A stretch of 64,000 bases of DNA from Sulfopaludibacter sp963835555 (GCA_963835555.1 CAWIGC010000024.1:62001-126000); one strand, 5' to 3'. Shown: positions 20,336 through 30,024, numbered from the stretch's first letter. Notes: a model not told the origin generated them from the letters alone. Numbers and translations: made by a program.

Positions 20336-21805
20336 ATGGTGCCATTTACAAGCCTGCACCTGGACGCCCGCCGCTCCGCGCCCCTGCACCGGCAACTCTA
20401 CGCCGAAATTCGCGGAGCCGTACTGAGCGGGCGGCTGGCGGCGGGCGCACGCCTGCCTTCCACCCGGTCGCTGGCGGCCGACCTGGGAGTTTCGCGGAAC
20501 ACCGTGGCCGGGGCGTTCGATCAGTTGATGGCGGAAGGCTACCTGGAAGGCAAAGTGGGCAGCGGAACTTTTGTGACGGACCTGGGCGCGAAGGCCTCAG
20601 GCGCCCTTGCCCCGCGGCCAGGGCGGAAGGACGCGGCGCTCCTTTCGGCGCGCGGGCGCATGTTGGCACAGGCGCGCGCGGCGGCCTCTCCCGAAGTCGC
20701 AACGGCGCGGGCATTCCGGCCAGGCGTGCCGGCGCTGGATGCGTTCCCGCGCGAATTGTGGGCCCGCCTGTCGGCGCGCGTAGTCCGGCGTGCGCGCGCG
20801 GACGTACTAAGCTACGGCAATCCGGCAGGCTATTTTCCCCTCCGGCAGGCGATTGCCGCTTATCTGCGGGCGGCCCGCGGTGTGCGCTGCGCTGTGGAGC
20901 AGGTGATTGTGACGGCGGGGTCGCAACAGGCGTTGGACCTGGCGGCGCGCGTTTTGCTGGACGCGGGCGATACCGCCTGGGTGGAAGATCCCGGGTACCT
21001 CGGCGCGCGTGGAGCCTTCCGGGCCGCCGGCGTGAATTGCGCCCCGGTGGCGGTGGATGACGAAGGCCTGAGTGTGACCGGCGGGGAAGCCCACGCGCCC
21101 GAAGCGCGACTGGCGTACGTTTCGCCGTCCCATCAGTACCCGATGGGAATGACCATGTCGCTGGGCCGGCGCATGGCGCTGCTCGAGTGGGCGCGGCGCC
21201 GCCGCGCGTGGATTATAGAGGACGATTACGATAGCGAGTTCCGCTATGCAGGCCGTCCGCTGGCCTCGCTGCAAGGGCTCGATACGGCGGACCGCGTGAT
21301 TTACACCGGCACGTTCAGCAAGGTGCTGTTCCCTTCCCTCCGGCTGGGATACATGGTGGTTCCGCAGGCGGTGGCGGACGCATTCGCGTCGGCGCGCGCA
21401 CTGGCAGACCGGCAGAGCCAGGGGCTGGAGCAGGCGGTGGTGGCGCAATTTCTCCGCGAAGGCCACTTCGCGCGGCACGTGCGGCGGATGCGCGCGCTAT
21501 ATGCCGAACGCCAGGAGACACTGGTCAGCGAAGGGCAGCGCGAACTGGCGGGCCTCGTGGAGATTCCGCCGGCCGATGCCGGCATGCATCTGCTGGGCTG
21601 GCTGCCGGCGAAAGCGGACGACGCGGCGGTGGCGCGCGCGGCGGCGGCCGCCGGAGTGGTAGCGCCGGCCATCTCGCTGTATGCGGCCCGGCACTGTCCC
21701 CGGCCCGCACTCATTCTGGGCTACGCGTGCGTGAACGCGCGGCAGATTCGCGAAGGCGTACGAAAGCTGGCGACCGTGCTTTACCAGCCGGTGGGCTTGC
21801 CCTGA
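20336..21805 (+). CDS. MocR/PdxR-type GntR-aminotransferase regulator
   Basis: 489 aa. The N-terminal GntR winged helix (ARLPSTRSLAADLGVSRNT VAGAF) is joined to an aminotransferase class I-like domain with the PLP lysine in YTGTFSKVLFPSLRLGY. Members sense PLP and often control vitamin B6 genes. I prefer the ATG at 20336 (MVPFTSL), preceded by GGGAG; an in-frame ATG at 20309 is possible. The divergent PNPOx-like gene is the likely target. Its 3' end overlaps that of the M2 peptidase by 25 bases. Confidence 0.9.
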   Translation: MVPFTSLHLDARRSAPLHRQLYAEIRGAVLSGRLAAGARLPSTRSLAADLGVSRNTVAGAFDQLMAEGYLEGKVGSGTFVTDLGAKASGALAPRPGRKDAALLSARGRMLAQARAAASPEVATARAFRPGVPALDAFPRELWARLSARVVRRARADVLSYGNPAGYFPLRQAIAAYLRAARGVRCAVEQVIVTAGSQQALDLAARVLLDAGDTAWVEDPGYLGARGAFRAAGVNCAPVAVDDEGLSVTGGEAHAPEARLAYVSPSHQYPMGMTMSLGRRMALLEWARRRRAWIIEDDYDSEFRYAGRPLASLQGLDTADRVIYTGTFSKVLFPSLRLGYMVVPQAVADAFASARALADRQSQGLEQAVVAQFLREGHFARHVRRMRALYAERQETLVSEGQRELAGLVEIPPADAGMHLLGWLPAKADDAAVARAAAAAGVVAPAISLYAARHCPRPALILGYACVNARQIREGVRKLATVLYQPVGLP

Positions 21806-23574
21806 TTCTGGGCATCCAGCCACGTCTGGAGCGGCGCAAAATAATCGCGGATGGCGGAGGCATCCATCTGGCGCGTGCCGGCGATCTTTTCCAGGGCGTC
21901 CTGCCAGGGCTGGCTCTGTCCCATTTCCAGCATGGCGTTCAGGCGCTGGCCCGCCTCTTTGCTCCCGTAGATGGAGCAGCGGTTCAGCGGACCGTTACAA
22001 CCAGCCACCTGCGCCAGCGCGCGGTGAAACTGAAACTGCAGGATGTCGGCAAGGAAGTACCGCATGTAGGGCACGTTGGCGGCCACGTGATACTTGGCGC
22101 CGGGGTCGAAATCCTCCTCGGTGCGATTCAGGGGCGGCGCGATGCCTTCGTATTTTGCGCGCAACTGCCACCAGGTCTCATTGTACTTTTCTGGCGGGAT
22201 TTCACCGGAGAAAACCTTCCACCGCCACTGGTCGATCACCAGCGCAAACGGCAGAAACGCAATCTTATCGAGAGCCCGGCGCATCAGCAGGCCGATGTCC
22301 TTCGACGTATCCGGCGCGCGATCCAGCAGTCCGAGCTTCACCAGATACTCCGGCGTAATGGAAAGCGCGATGGTATCGCCCACGGCCTCGTGGAATCCAT
22401 CGTTGGCGCTGTTGCGGAAGGCAGGCGGCTGCTTCATGTAGGCGCGCTGGTAGAAATTGTGACCCAGTTCGTGATGGATGGTGAGGAAGTCTTCGCCGGT
22501 AATCTGAATGCACATTTTGAGCCGGAGATCGGTTTGGGTGTCCACATCCCAGGCGCTCGCATGGCAGACCACTTCGCGGTCGCGCGGCTTGAGAAACATG
22601 CTCCGCTCCCAGAACGTCTGGGGCAGCGGGTCGAAGCCCAGCGACACGAAAAAACCCTCCCCGTACTTGACCATCTGCTTCCAATCGGTATTACGCTTTT
22701 TCAGCAGGGCGGTGATGTCGTAGCCGGGGTCGGCATTGGGCGGCTGCACCAGCGGGTAGATGTTGTCCCAGGTCTGGGCCCACATGTTGCCCAGCAGGTC
22801 GGCGGGGATGGGACCGGAGGCGGGCACCGCGTCGCCATATTTGGCGCGCAGGCGGGCGCGCACATAGGAATGAAGGGACACATAGAGAGGGCGCACCTGC
22901 TCCCAGAGGCGATCGAGTTCCCTGGCGAAGTCGTCCGGCGGCATGTCGTATTGCGAGCGCCACATGGCGCCGTTGTCCTTGAAACCGAGTTCGCGCGCGC
23001 CCTTATTGGCCAGTTCGACGTAACGGACAAAGTCCTTGCGCATGGGGCGGGAGATACTGTGCCACCCGGTCCAGGCATCGCGCAGCAGCTTGGGGTCGCG
23101 GCTGTCCGCCATGATTTTGGTGAGGTCTTCGATGTCCTTGCAGCTTTCCGGGCCCGATGGGCACCACTTGCCTTTGCCGTACGTGCCTTCCATAGAGGCA
23201 GTAATGCGCGTGAGTTCCTCGCTCTCTTTGGGGTCGGCGGGAGTGGCGATCGTGAGCGAGAGTTTGAGCAGTTTGAGCTTGCGGGCGGTGACCGCGTCAA
23301 GCGCGAGGCCGTCGAAGCGGGTGGCGCTTTTGGCGTACTCTACGTTGGCATTGATGGCCCGCTCGTCGAGTTTGGCGGCGACCGCTTCGGTATCGTCGGT
23401 GATGTAGGTGGACTTGATCCAATCGGCGCGCGCCTGATCGATGCCCAGCAGAAGCAGCCTCTGCTCGGCATCGTCCATAAATTTACGGGCATCCTCCGGC
23501 GTAGGTTTGCGTGTGCCGCAGGCTGCCAGAACGGCGGCGGCGCAGACCAGGGCGAAAGACCTTCGAAGATCCAT
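21781..23574 (-). CDS. M2-family zinc metallopeptidase (ACE-like peptidyl-dipeptidase), lipoprotein
   Basis: 597 aa. The zinc site HHELGHNFYQ (HEXXH at about residue 367) is followed by FHEAVGDTIALS, the third zinc ligand and M2 signature shared with angiotensin-converting enzyme. The N-terminus MDLRRSFALVCAAAVLAACG is a lipoprotein signal with lipobox LAAC, so the enzyme is probably anchored to an envelope membrane. Role: removal of C-terminal dipeptides from peptides. It is a single-gene unit converging with the MocR gene. Confidence 0.92.
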   Translation of the reverse strand: MDLRRSFALVCAAAVLAACGTRKPTPEDARKFMDDAEQRLLLLGIDQARADWIKSTYITDDTEAVAAKLDERAINANVEYAKSATRFDGLALDAVTARKLKLLKLSLTIATPADPKESEELTRITASMEGTYGKGKWCPSGPESCKDIEDLTKIMADSRDPKLLRDAWTGWHSISRPMRKDFVRYVELANKGARELGFKDNGAMWRSQYDMPPDDFARELDRLWEQVRPLYVSLHSYVRARLRAKYGDAVPASGPIPADLLGNMWAQTWDNIYPLVQPPNADPGYDITALLKKRNTDWKQMVKYGEGFFVSLGFDPLPQTFWERSMFLKPRDREVVCHASAWDVDTQTDLRLKMCIQITGEDFLTIHHELGHNFYQRAYMKQPPAFRNSANDGFHEAVGDTIALSITPEYLVKLGLLDRAPDTSKDIGLLMRRALDKIAFLPFALVIDQWRWKVFSGEIPPEKYNETWWQLRAKYEGIAPPLNRTEEDFDPGAKYHVAANVPYMRYFLADILQFQFHRALAQVAGCNGPLNRCSIYGSKEAGQRLNAMLEMGQSQPWQDALEKIAGTRQMDASAIRDYFAPLQTWLDAQNQGKPTGW

Positions 23575-23619
23575 GCCTACACGGTATCAGGAGGCGCGGG
23601 ATTTTTCCCGCTCCCTGGG

Positions 23620-25707
23620 CTACTTAGCGGCGGACTGTTGCATCTGGCGAATCTGCTCCAGTTGCTGGGTGAGATACGGCTGTGGACTGGGCCCGGCCTT
23701 GGCCACGGCAACGGCTTCTTCCGCCAGTTTCACGGCTTCGTCGAACTGCTTGAGATTGGCCAGGGTCTGGGCTGCTTCCATACGGGTCGCCGGCCGGCTC
23801 CAGTCGTTATTGGGCGTCGAGACAAGGTCGGCAATGGCGATGGCCTTGCGGAACAGCGGTAGGGCGGTGGCGAAATCGCCGGCTGCGGTGTACACGCGGG
23901 CCACACTCTGAAGATCGCTCAGGTACGGGGCGCTGGTATTGCCGCTCAGCGACTCCTGCAACTCCAGCAGGTCGTGTCCGGAGGCCTGTGCCGCCTGCCA
24001 CTGAGCGTGATTTCGTTCGAACTCCAGCTTCATGCGCACAGGCTGGGCCAGGGTGCCGCTGTCCGGACCGTTGCTGGAAGCCAGAAGGCCGCGAACTTGT
24101 TCCAGGGCGGCGGGCACATCGCCCCACCGGTCCTTTTGGCCCATGAGGAATTGCAAATAGTTCTGGCTCACCGTGATGAGGTGCTGCACGCTGTCCGGTT
24201 GCCAGGTTTCCATAAGCGCGAAGAGGCGCTGGAAAAGCTGCTCGGCTTTGGCCGGTTGCCGGTTCGCCGCCAGTTGATTGGCGACATTGGGAATGAACCA
24301 TTCCACCTGAAACCGGTCCGAGGCTTGCGGGGCGGTATCGAGGACCTGCAAGGCCAGACTGTACGCGTCTTCGAACTGGCGCTGGCTCAGGGCGGCATTG
24401 GTTTTCCGTATATCCTCGGAAAGAGACTGCTGGCCGGCGGGTGGATTGGGTTGCGGCTGCAGGGCCTGCGCTTGCTTCCGATAGGACTCGGCGGCCTTGG
24501 CATTTCCAGCTTGGCTCGCCAGGTTGGCCAGCGTGAAGTAGACGCCCGCCTGCTGCTGCGGATCCTGGCTTGCGACGCCGCCGGCGAGTGACTCCTTCAA
24601 CAGGGTTTCCGCCTGCGACCCGCGCTTGGTATCGGCCAGGTATTGCGCATAGGAGATCAGCGTCTGGCCGGCTTGCGCAGTGCCGGCCGTCTGCTGGATG
24701 AGTTGCTGAAAAATCCGATCGCCCCGATCGATCTGCCCGGCCTGGCCGAGGGTGCGGGCCAGGCCTTGACGGATCCATTGCGTCTGATCGCGCACGCCGG
24801 GTTGGTCGGACGATTCCAGGGCCGCGATGGCCTGCTGCAAGGCGGCGGCAGCGTCCGAATAGCGCTGCTGGCGCTGATCGAGCGAGGCAAGAGCCTGCCA
24901 CGCCGACGCTTTCACTTGCGGATCCGCCGATTGCTCGGCCGCCTTCTGGTAGATGGCCGCGGCATCGTCGAGTTGTCCGCGCTGCTCGTAAAATCGCGCC
25001 AGTGCCGTCGGATCATTCGCGGCAAGCGTGCGGATTCTGGCCGCGACGGCGGCTACCGCATCCGGCCTGCCGAGTTGTTGATAGAGATCCGCCAGCCGCG
25101 TATAGGTGTAGATGGAGCTGTTGAAGCCAACCGGGCCAAAACCATTGACTGCGACCAGCCTGCTAAAAGAGATACCCCCCGAAATCATGAATTTTCCAGC
25201 CGGGGCCGCCGGGGCCGTCGCTGGGGGAGGCGCTTCCGCCTGTGCGGCGGCCGCCTGCTCCAGATATCCCGCGGCTTTCAGAAGGCTGCCATCCTGCCAC
25301 CAGGAATCAGCCAGCGCACTCAACATGCCCACGTGAGCGGGATGCGAATTGCCTAATGGGGCGGTGCGCGTCAGGGCATCCTGCAGAATGGCCCGCGCCT
25401 GCAGATTCACTCCGGAACTCTGATACGCCTGCGCCACCTGCTGCACCCAACCCTGGTATTGCGGCGCATCCACGGGCGAGCGCTGCAGCAGCGAGCGGGC
25501 CTGATCCCGCGCGGCGGCGGCATCTTCGAAACGGCCTTCGTTGCGCGCCTGCCAGACCGCCTGGAGAGCCGCGTTTATGGGGTCCTGTTGGGGAGCCTGT
25601 TGCGCCCAGTGCTGCGCCTGCGCCCAAGCGGCCAGCGAACAGATCAACAACAGCGGCACGCGAAGCATGTAGCTGTAGACACCGGAACGGCTATGCGAGT
25701 TCCGCAT
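23620..25707 (-). CDS. secreted TPR-repeat protein
   Basis: 695 aa, almost wholly tetratricopeptide repeats (for example LADLYQQLGRPDAVAAVAAR, FYEQRGQLDDAAAIYQKAAE). The ATG at 25707 has a strong AGGAGG site 8 bases upstream and gives a slightly extended signal peptide (MLRVPLLLICSLAAWAQAQ core, starting at residue 14). Probable periplasmic or exported scaffold. No enzymatic domain is seen. It is 45 bases upstream of the M2 peptidase on the same strand, so the two may be co-transcribed. Confidence 0.83.
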   Translation of the reverse strand: MRNSHSRSGVYSYMLRVPLLLICSLAAWAQAQHWAQQAPQQDPINAALQAVWQARNEGRFEDAAAARDQARSLLQRSPVDAPQYQGWVQQVAQAYQSSGVNLQARAILQDALTRTAPLGNSHPAHVGMLSALADSWWQDGSLLKAAGYLEQAAAAQAEAPPPATAPAAPAGKFMISGGISFSRLVAVNGFGPVGFNSSIYTYTRLADLYQQLGRPDAVAAVAARIRTLAANDPTALARFYEQRGQLDDAAAIYQKAAEQSADPQVKASAWQALASLDQRQQRYSDAAAALQQAIAALESSDQPGVRDQTQWIRQGLARTLGQAGQIDRGDRIFQQLIQQTAGTAQAGQTLISYAQYLADTKRGSQAETLLKESLAGGVASQDPQQQAGVYFTLANLASQAGNAKAAESYRKQAQALQPQPNPPAGQQSLSEDIRKTNAALSQRQFEDAYSLALQVLDTAPQASDRFQVEWFIPNVANQLAANRQPAKAEQLFQRLFALMETWQPDSVQHLITVSQNYLQFLMGQKDRWGDVPAALEQVRGLLASSNGPDSGTLAQPVRMKLEFERNHAQWQAAQASGHDLLELQESLSGNTSAPYLSDLQSVARVYTAAGDFATALPLFRKAIAIADLVSTPNNDWSRPATRMEAAQTLANLKQFDEAVKLAEEAVAVAKAGPSPQPYLTQQLEQIRQMQQSAAK

Positions 25708-25837
25708 CGGGCAGTCCTCCTCTGCGTGAAGCGTCCATGCAGTTCCAATGCCGCGGGTAAACCGTTCCTTTCAGAAGAAACGCTCCGCTGCGCCGTGTCC
25801 GCACGCCCACGCTTGTGTCGCTTTGGCTCTCGGTGGC

Positions 25838-27205
25838 CTACCCGATCACCGGCAGTCCGCAGGCCTTCCAGGCGTCGATACCGCCGATGATGTTCATCAC
25901 GTTGGCGAACCCCGCGCGCTTCAGCAGGCTGGTTCCGATGGAGCTGCGGTACCCGGATTTGCAGTGCACGGCGACGGGGATGCCGGGGTCCATGCCGTCA
26001 AGCAGGGCGGTCAGTTTGGGCAGGGGCTTGAGCACCGCCTGGGCGATGTGGGCCTGGTCCCATTCGCCCGGTTGGCGCACGTCGATCACCTGCAGATGTC
26101 CGATTTCGCGATGGAGGTCCTGCACGGTGACCTGCGGCACCTGTTCAACCGCGAAGCCTTCGCGGAACCACGCGGCCATGCCGTCTTCCAGGTAGCCCGC
26201 GACATTCTCCATGCCCACACGCGCCAGCCGTGTGCGCGCTTCCAGCATTCCTTCGCGCTCCTCGGCGACGAGGATGATGCTCTGCTCCAGGCCGATGACT
26301 CGTCCCGCCCAGGAGGCGAACTGCCCCGTGAGCCCGATGTGAATCGCACCCGGAACGTGGGCGCCGCCGAACTGCCCGGTGGGGCGGGTATCGACCACTA
26401 GCGCGCCGGATTGTTGCAATTGAAGCACGCCCAGCGGCGACAGGCCTTCCGGAATGGGAAGGTCCGCCAGCGGCGTAGGGCCGGAACGATTCAGCTCGGC
26501 ATCCAGGGCGAAATAGCCGGGCCGCTCGGGCAGTTCCGCGGTCAGCAGGCGCACGAACTCCTCCTTCGACGCCGGCTGCAGCGCGTAATTCTCGCGACGC
26601 TGCTGCCCGATAGTGGAGCTGCGTTCCGAACTCATCTGCCGGCCGCACAATGAGCCCGCTCCGTGAGCGGGATAGACCAGCACCTGGTCTGGCAACTTCA
26701 GCAGCTTGCTGTGCAGGCTGTCGTACAGCATGGCGGCGAGTTGCTGCGGCGTCCGGTCCGGCGCCAGGTCGGGCCGTCCCACGTCGCCGATGAAAAGAGT
26801 ATCGCCGGTGAGCACGGCATAAGGCTCCGGCGAGCGCGCGGTATCGATGACCACAATCGAAATACTTTCGGGCGTGTGGCCCGGAGTTTCGAGAAAACGC
26901 AGAACGCAATCGCCGAAACGGACTTCGTCGCCGTCATGGACCGGGAAATGCGGGAATCGCGCGCCGGCCTCAGCGCCCAGGTAGATCTTCGCGCCGGTCA
27001 TGGCAGCCAGTTCGCGATGGCCGGAGATGAAGTCGGCGTGCAGGTGCGTTTCGATAACGTACTCGATGCGCAGGCCGAGTTTGGTCGCGCATTCAATATA
27101 GATGCCCACATCCCGCTGCGGATCCACCACCGCGGCAATTCCCCCGGAGCCGAGCAGGTACGAAGCGTGAGACAGGCACCCCAGATAGAACTGTTCGAAA
27201 ACCAT
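25838..27205 (-). CDS. MBL-fold persulfide dioxygenase-like protein with two rhodanese domains
   Basis: 455 aa. The N-terminal metallo-beta-lactamase domain has the ETHE1-type metal motif THLHADFISGHREL, then GHTPESISIVV and TGDTLFIGDVGRPDL (residues about 50-160). Two rhodanese modules follow (about 260-350 and 360-455). Only the second has the catalytic cysteine (HCKSGYRSS); the first has lost it (ILVAEEREG). This architecture is like CstB and related sulfur-oxidising enzymes acting on glutathione- or CoA-persulfide. No sulfide regulator is adjacent. Cytoplasmic, no signal peptide. Confidence 0.87.
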   Translation of the reverse strand: MVFEQFYLGCLSHASYLLGSGGIAAVVDPQRDVGIYIECATKLGLRIEYVIETHLHADFISGHRELAAMTGAKIYLGAEAGARFPHFPVHDGDEVRFGDCVLRFLETPGHTPESISIVVIDTARSPEPYAVLTGDTLFIGDVGRPDLAPDRTPQQLAAMLYDSLHSKLLKLPDQVLVYPAHGAGSLCGRQMSSERSSTIGQQRRENYALQPASKEEFVRLLTAELPERPGYFALDAELNRSGPTPLADLPIPEGLSPLGVLQLQQSGALVVDTRPTGQFGGAHVPGAIHIGLTGQFASWAGRVIGLEQSIILVAEEREGMLEARTRLARVGMENVAGYLEDGMAAWFREGFAVEQVPQVTVQDLHREIGHLQVIDVRQPGEWDQAHIAQAVLKPLPKLTALLDGMDPGIPVAVHCKSGYRSSIGTSLLKRAGFANVMNIIGGIDAWKACGLPVIG

Positions 27206-27339
27206 GGTGCCTACATTACTACGAAAATGCCCCGGCGGGGGTCAGGTCATTTGTTGTGCCGATGGATTTGACTGGCGGGGCCGGTCGTCAGTCAGCAACA
27301 AGAGCGGAACCCCAAACCAGCGGCGCGGTGCCGCGTCCA

Positions 27340-27879
27340 ATGGTCATGATGCGGAAGCTTGCCGGAGCCCTGTTGTGCGGTGCGCTTGCCACCTGCGAAC
27401 CCTGGTGATTATGGCTTACTGGATTCAACCGTTCCAGCTCGCGGGCGGTCCCTCCTGGCTTCGTCCGCGGCGGTTCGATATCGCGGCCAAAGCGCCCGCC
27501 GGAGCCCGCAAGGATCAAACCTGGGCGATGCTGCAAATGCTGCTGGCCGACCGTTTTCATCTGGCGGTGCACCGCGAGGCGAAGGAGATGCCGATTTTTG
27601 ACCTGGTGGTGGCGAAAGGCGGCCTCAAAATCCAGCCGGCGCATCGCGCGCCGGGCGAAGCGGACGACAGCATACTCACCTTTGCGGGGCGCTACAAAGC
27701 TTCCATGGCGCAGATGTCCGGGCTGGCGCTGGTGCTCTCGGGCATGCTGGGACTCCGATTCCAGCCGGCCTTCGATTTACGGCGCGTTGCAGGACCAGCT
27801 GGGGTTGAAGCTCCAAGCGTCCAAAGGAACGGTGGAGATAATTGTGATTGACCGCGCCGAACTGCCCGCCGCCAACTGA
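27340..27879 (+). pseudogene. remnant of a TIGR03435-type secreted protein
   Basis: A degraded copy of the Solibacter-type TIGR03435 domain. A signal-peptide start (MRKLAGALLCGALATC, near 27349) runs into a stop at about 27405. A second frame then carries MAYWIQPFQLAGGPSWL, RRFDIAAKAPAGA and MLLADRFHLAVHREAKE. After VLSGMLGLRF the sequence jumps to the conserved end LQDQLGLKLQASKGTVEIIV in another frame. The FEVASVKP beginning and the RTGLTGLY region are missing, so at least two internal deletions occurred. This is genuine gene decay, not a single-base error. Confidence 0.8.
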
Positions 27880-27893
27880 TGGCGCCGCATGCC

Positions 27894-28943
27894 TCAAAAC
27901 TTCGCCGAAAGCTGCCACATCATGCGATCCATCGCAGCGCTGAGATCGTTAGTACGGGTATTGGCAAGAGCCGCCCAGCAGAATCCGCTGTGCGTCCTGA
28001 CCATCAGAGTCGCGGAGCCCGGCAGACTCCCGGTGTGCCACCAGTTCGGCGCCTGGTTGACCGCCCAGCCTTTGGCGTAACCCGCATTCGCCGCCGTTGC
28101 GGTGGTCATTTCGCGCAGTGAGCTCAGTTTGAGAATGCCGTCCATGTGTTCGGCGAAATGCACCAGGTCCGCCGCGGTGGCTATCCATCCTCCGTGCGAA
28201 TCCATGCGCCGCACATTCATGTCGTACGGACTTTCCTCCCGCTGGTAATAGACCACTTCGCCGGACGCGCGGTCAGCCAGCGTATTCCCGGCAATCCGCA
28301 TATCCCGGATGCCGCACGGCGCCAGCACCTTGTCCTGCGCGTAGCGCGCGTAGGGTTGGCTGGTGAGCTTCTCGATCACGCGCCCCAGCACGCAGTATCC
28401 GAAATTGGAGTAAGCATATTTTTCGCCGGGATTGTTGACCAGCGGTTGATTGGCCAGGGTCCAGCGAATCAGTTGGGAATGGTCCATCTCGGGATGGCGG
28501 AACATCGGGTCGCGGCCGTCATTGGTCCAACCGCCGCAGGTGTGGGTCATGAGGTGAACCATGCGGATGTCTTCGATATGCGGAGTGTACGGCGGATTGC
28601 CGTAGGCGGTGCCCAGCACGCCCCGCGGGCCGAACACGGTATCGTCCAGCCGCAGGCGCCCGGCCTCGATCAAGGTGAACAGCGTCACGGAAGTGATAGG
28701 CTTGCTGATGCTGGCGATGCGGAAGCGGTGCTGCGGCGTCAGTTTCTCGCGGGCGTCGCGGTCGGCCCACCCGAAGGCTTGTTCGAACACTATTTTGCCG
28801 TTGCGCGCCATCGCCACCGCCAGGCCGGGCAGCTTGAAGTCCTCCGCCAGTTTTGCCGGGATCGCCGCCGCGTCCTGCTGCGCGCGCAGGATGGCGGGTG
28901 CGGCGCAAGCCAGAAATCCGCGACGCGAGATCTTGCTATTCAT
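27894..28943 (-). CDS. serine hydrolase, beta-lactamase class C / DD-peptidase-like
   Basis: 349 aa. Catalytic motifs: SISK at residues 78-81 (SxxK), a YSN in KYAYSNFGYCVLG, and HTG in NWWHTGSLPG. The N-terminus SRRGFLACAAPAIL is a Tat-like signal with a twin arginine. It is probably a periplasmic esterase or carboxypeptidase; a true beta-lactamase is not implied. The start overlaps the last 8 bases of the cyclophilin-FKBP gene, indicating coupling. Confidence 0.88.
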   Translation of the reverse strand: MNSKISRRGFLACAAPAILRAQQDAAAIPAKLAEDFKLPGLAVAMARNGKIVFEQAFGWADRDAREKLTPQHRFRIASISKPITSVTLFTLIEAGRLRLDDTVFGPRGVLGTAYGNPPYTPHIEDIRMVHLMTHTCGGWTNDGRDPMFRHPEMDHSQLIRWTLANQPLVNNPGEKYAYSNFGYCVLGRVIEKLTSQPYARYAQDKVLAPCGIRDMRIAGNTLADRASGEVVYYQREESPYDMNVRRMDSHGGWIATAADLVHFAEHMDGILKLSSLREMTTATAANAGYAKGWAVNQAPNWWHTGSLPGSATLMVRTHSGFCWAALANTRTNDLSAAMDRMMWQLSAKF

Positions 28944-30024
28944 TCGCTAACACCTCTACTTCATACACCAGCATGGCGTTGGGAGACACCACGAAGCGGC
29001 GCTTGCCGGGCGTTTCCGGCGGATACGTTCCGGCGCGGCCATAGCCCAATGCCGCCGGCACAATGGCGATGCGGCGTTCGCCCGGTTTCATAGCCGCGAT
29101 CACGCCGTCGAGCCCCGGGTTGATCCTGGTCTTCCCGGGCTCCACGGGAAACGCACGGGGCGGATCGATAAAGCCGGGCACGCCATCTTCGCCGCTGCCG
29201 AAAGAGACCGGTTCGATGGGCGGACCATCGCGTCCCAGGACGTCCCCGGCATAGCGCAGTTCGGCGCCGCGGTAGCGCACCCGAAGCGCTCCCTGGGCCG
29301 GCCCCCGGCCCGCTTCCACTTGCGCCGTCAGCACTCCGCCTTCCGGCCCTTTGGCGTTCGGATAGTGGCGGGCCACCCACTCGCGCTCGGCGATGCGCTT
29401 CCTTTCGGCGTGCTCTTTGACGCGCTGTTCCGCCGCCCGCACCATGGTGCGGAAGCTCTCCGTGGTGGGGTGGAAAGCCTGCGCCTTCGCTCCCACGCGC
29501 ACGATGCGCACGCTTTCCACCGCATCGCCCTGCGCGATCCGCATCACTACGTCGAGGCCCTCCACCACTTCGCCGAAGACGGTGAAATCGCCATCCAGGT
29601 ACGAACGGTCGCCCAGCGTGATGCAGAACTGCGAGGCGTTGGTATTGGGACCGCCGTTCGCCATGTTCAGCGCGCCCGCGTGATCGTGGCTGAGCCGCGC
29701 ATGAATCTCGTTGGGAAATGTGTAGCCGGGACCCCTGGAGCGGTCGGACCGTGGAATGCCGGTCTGGATGACGTGGCCGGTGACGACGCGATGATAGACG
29801 GAGCCATCGAAGAACGGCCGTCCGGGATCGAAGGCAGCGTTGGCGATGGTACCCTCAGCCAGACCCACGAAATTGGCTACCGTCATGGGCGTGAGTTCCA
29901 TTTCCAGCCGCGCGACAATGAGGCCGCGCGAGGTCCGGATTTCCGCATACAGCCCGTCGGGACGCTGCGCGGAAGCAGCGCAAAGCAGCACCAGCCCCGC
30001 CAGGCAGCGCAACGCACTCTTCAT
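28936..30024 (-). CDS. cyclophilin-FKBP dual prolyl isomerase
   Basis: 362 aa. A signal peptide (LRCLAGLVLLCAASAQ) is followed by a cyclophilin domain (residues about 25-175: YHRVVTGHVIQTGIPRSDRS, MANGGPNTNASQFCITLGDR). A charged linker (EQRVKEHAERKRIAEREWVA) leads to a C-terminal FKBP-type domain (GLDGVIAAMKPGERRIAIVP, ALGYGRAGTYPPETPG). Both prolyl-isomerase folds are thus in one periplasmic polypeptide. Dual-family immunophilins are known but uncommon in bacteria. It is the first gene of a pair with the serine hydrolase. Confidence 0.88.
   Translation of the reverse strand: MKSALRCLAGLVLLCAASAQRPDGLYAEIRTSRGLIVARLEMELTPMTVANFVGLAEGTIANAAFDPGRPFFDGSVYHRVVTGHVIQTGIPRSDRSRGPGYTFPNEIHARLSHDHAGALNMANGGPNTNASQFCITLGDRSYLDGDFTVFGEVVEGLDVVMRIAQGDAVESVRIVRVGAKAQAFHPTTESFRTMVRAAEQRVKEHAERKRIAEREWVARHYPNAKGPEGGVLTAQVEAGRGPAQGALRVRYRGAELRYAGDVLGRDGPPIEPVSFGSGEDGVPGFIDPPRAFPVEPGKTRINPGLDGVIAAMKPGERRIAIVPAALGYGRAGTYPPETPGKRRFVVSPNAMLVYEVEVLANE

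Noticed and set aside
27204..27851. Intact 215-codon gene
   Set aside because: The frame joins unrelated upstream sequence to TIGR03435 pieces and ends out of frame; better read as a deletion remnant.
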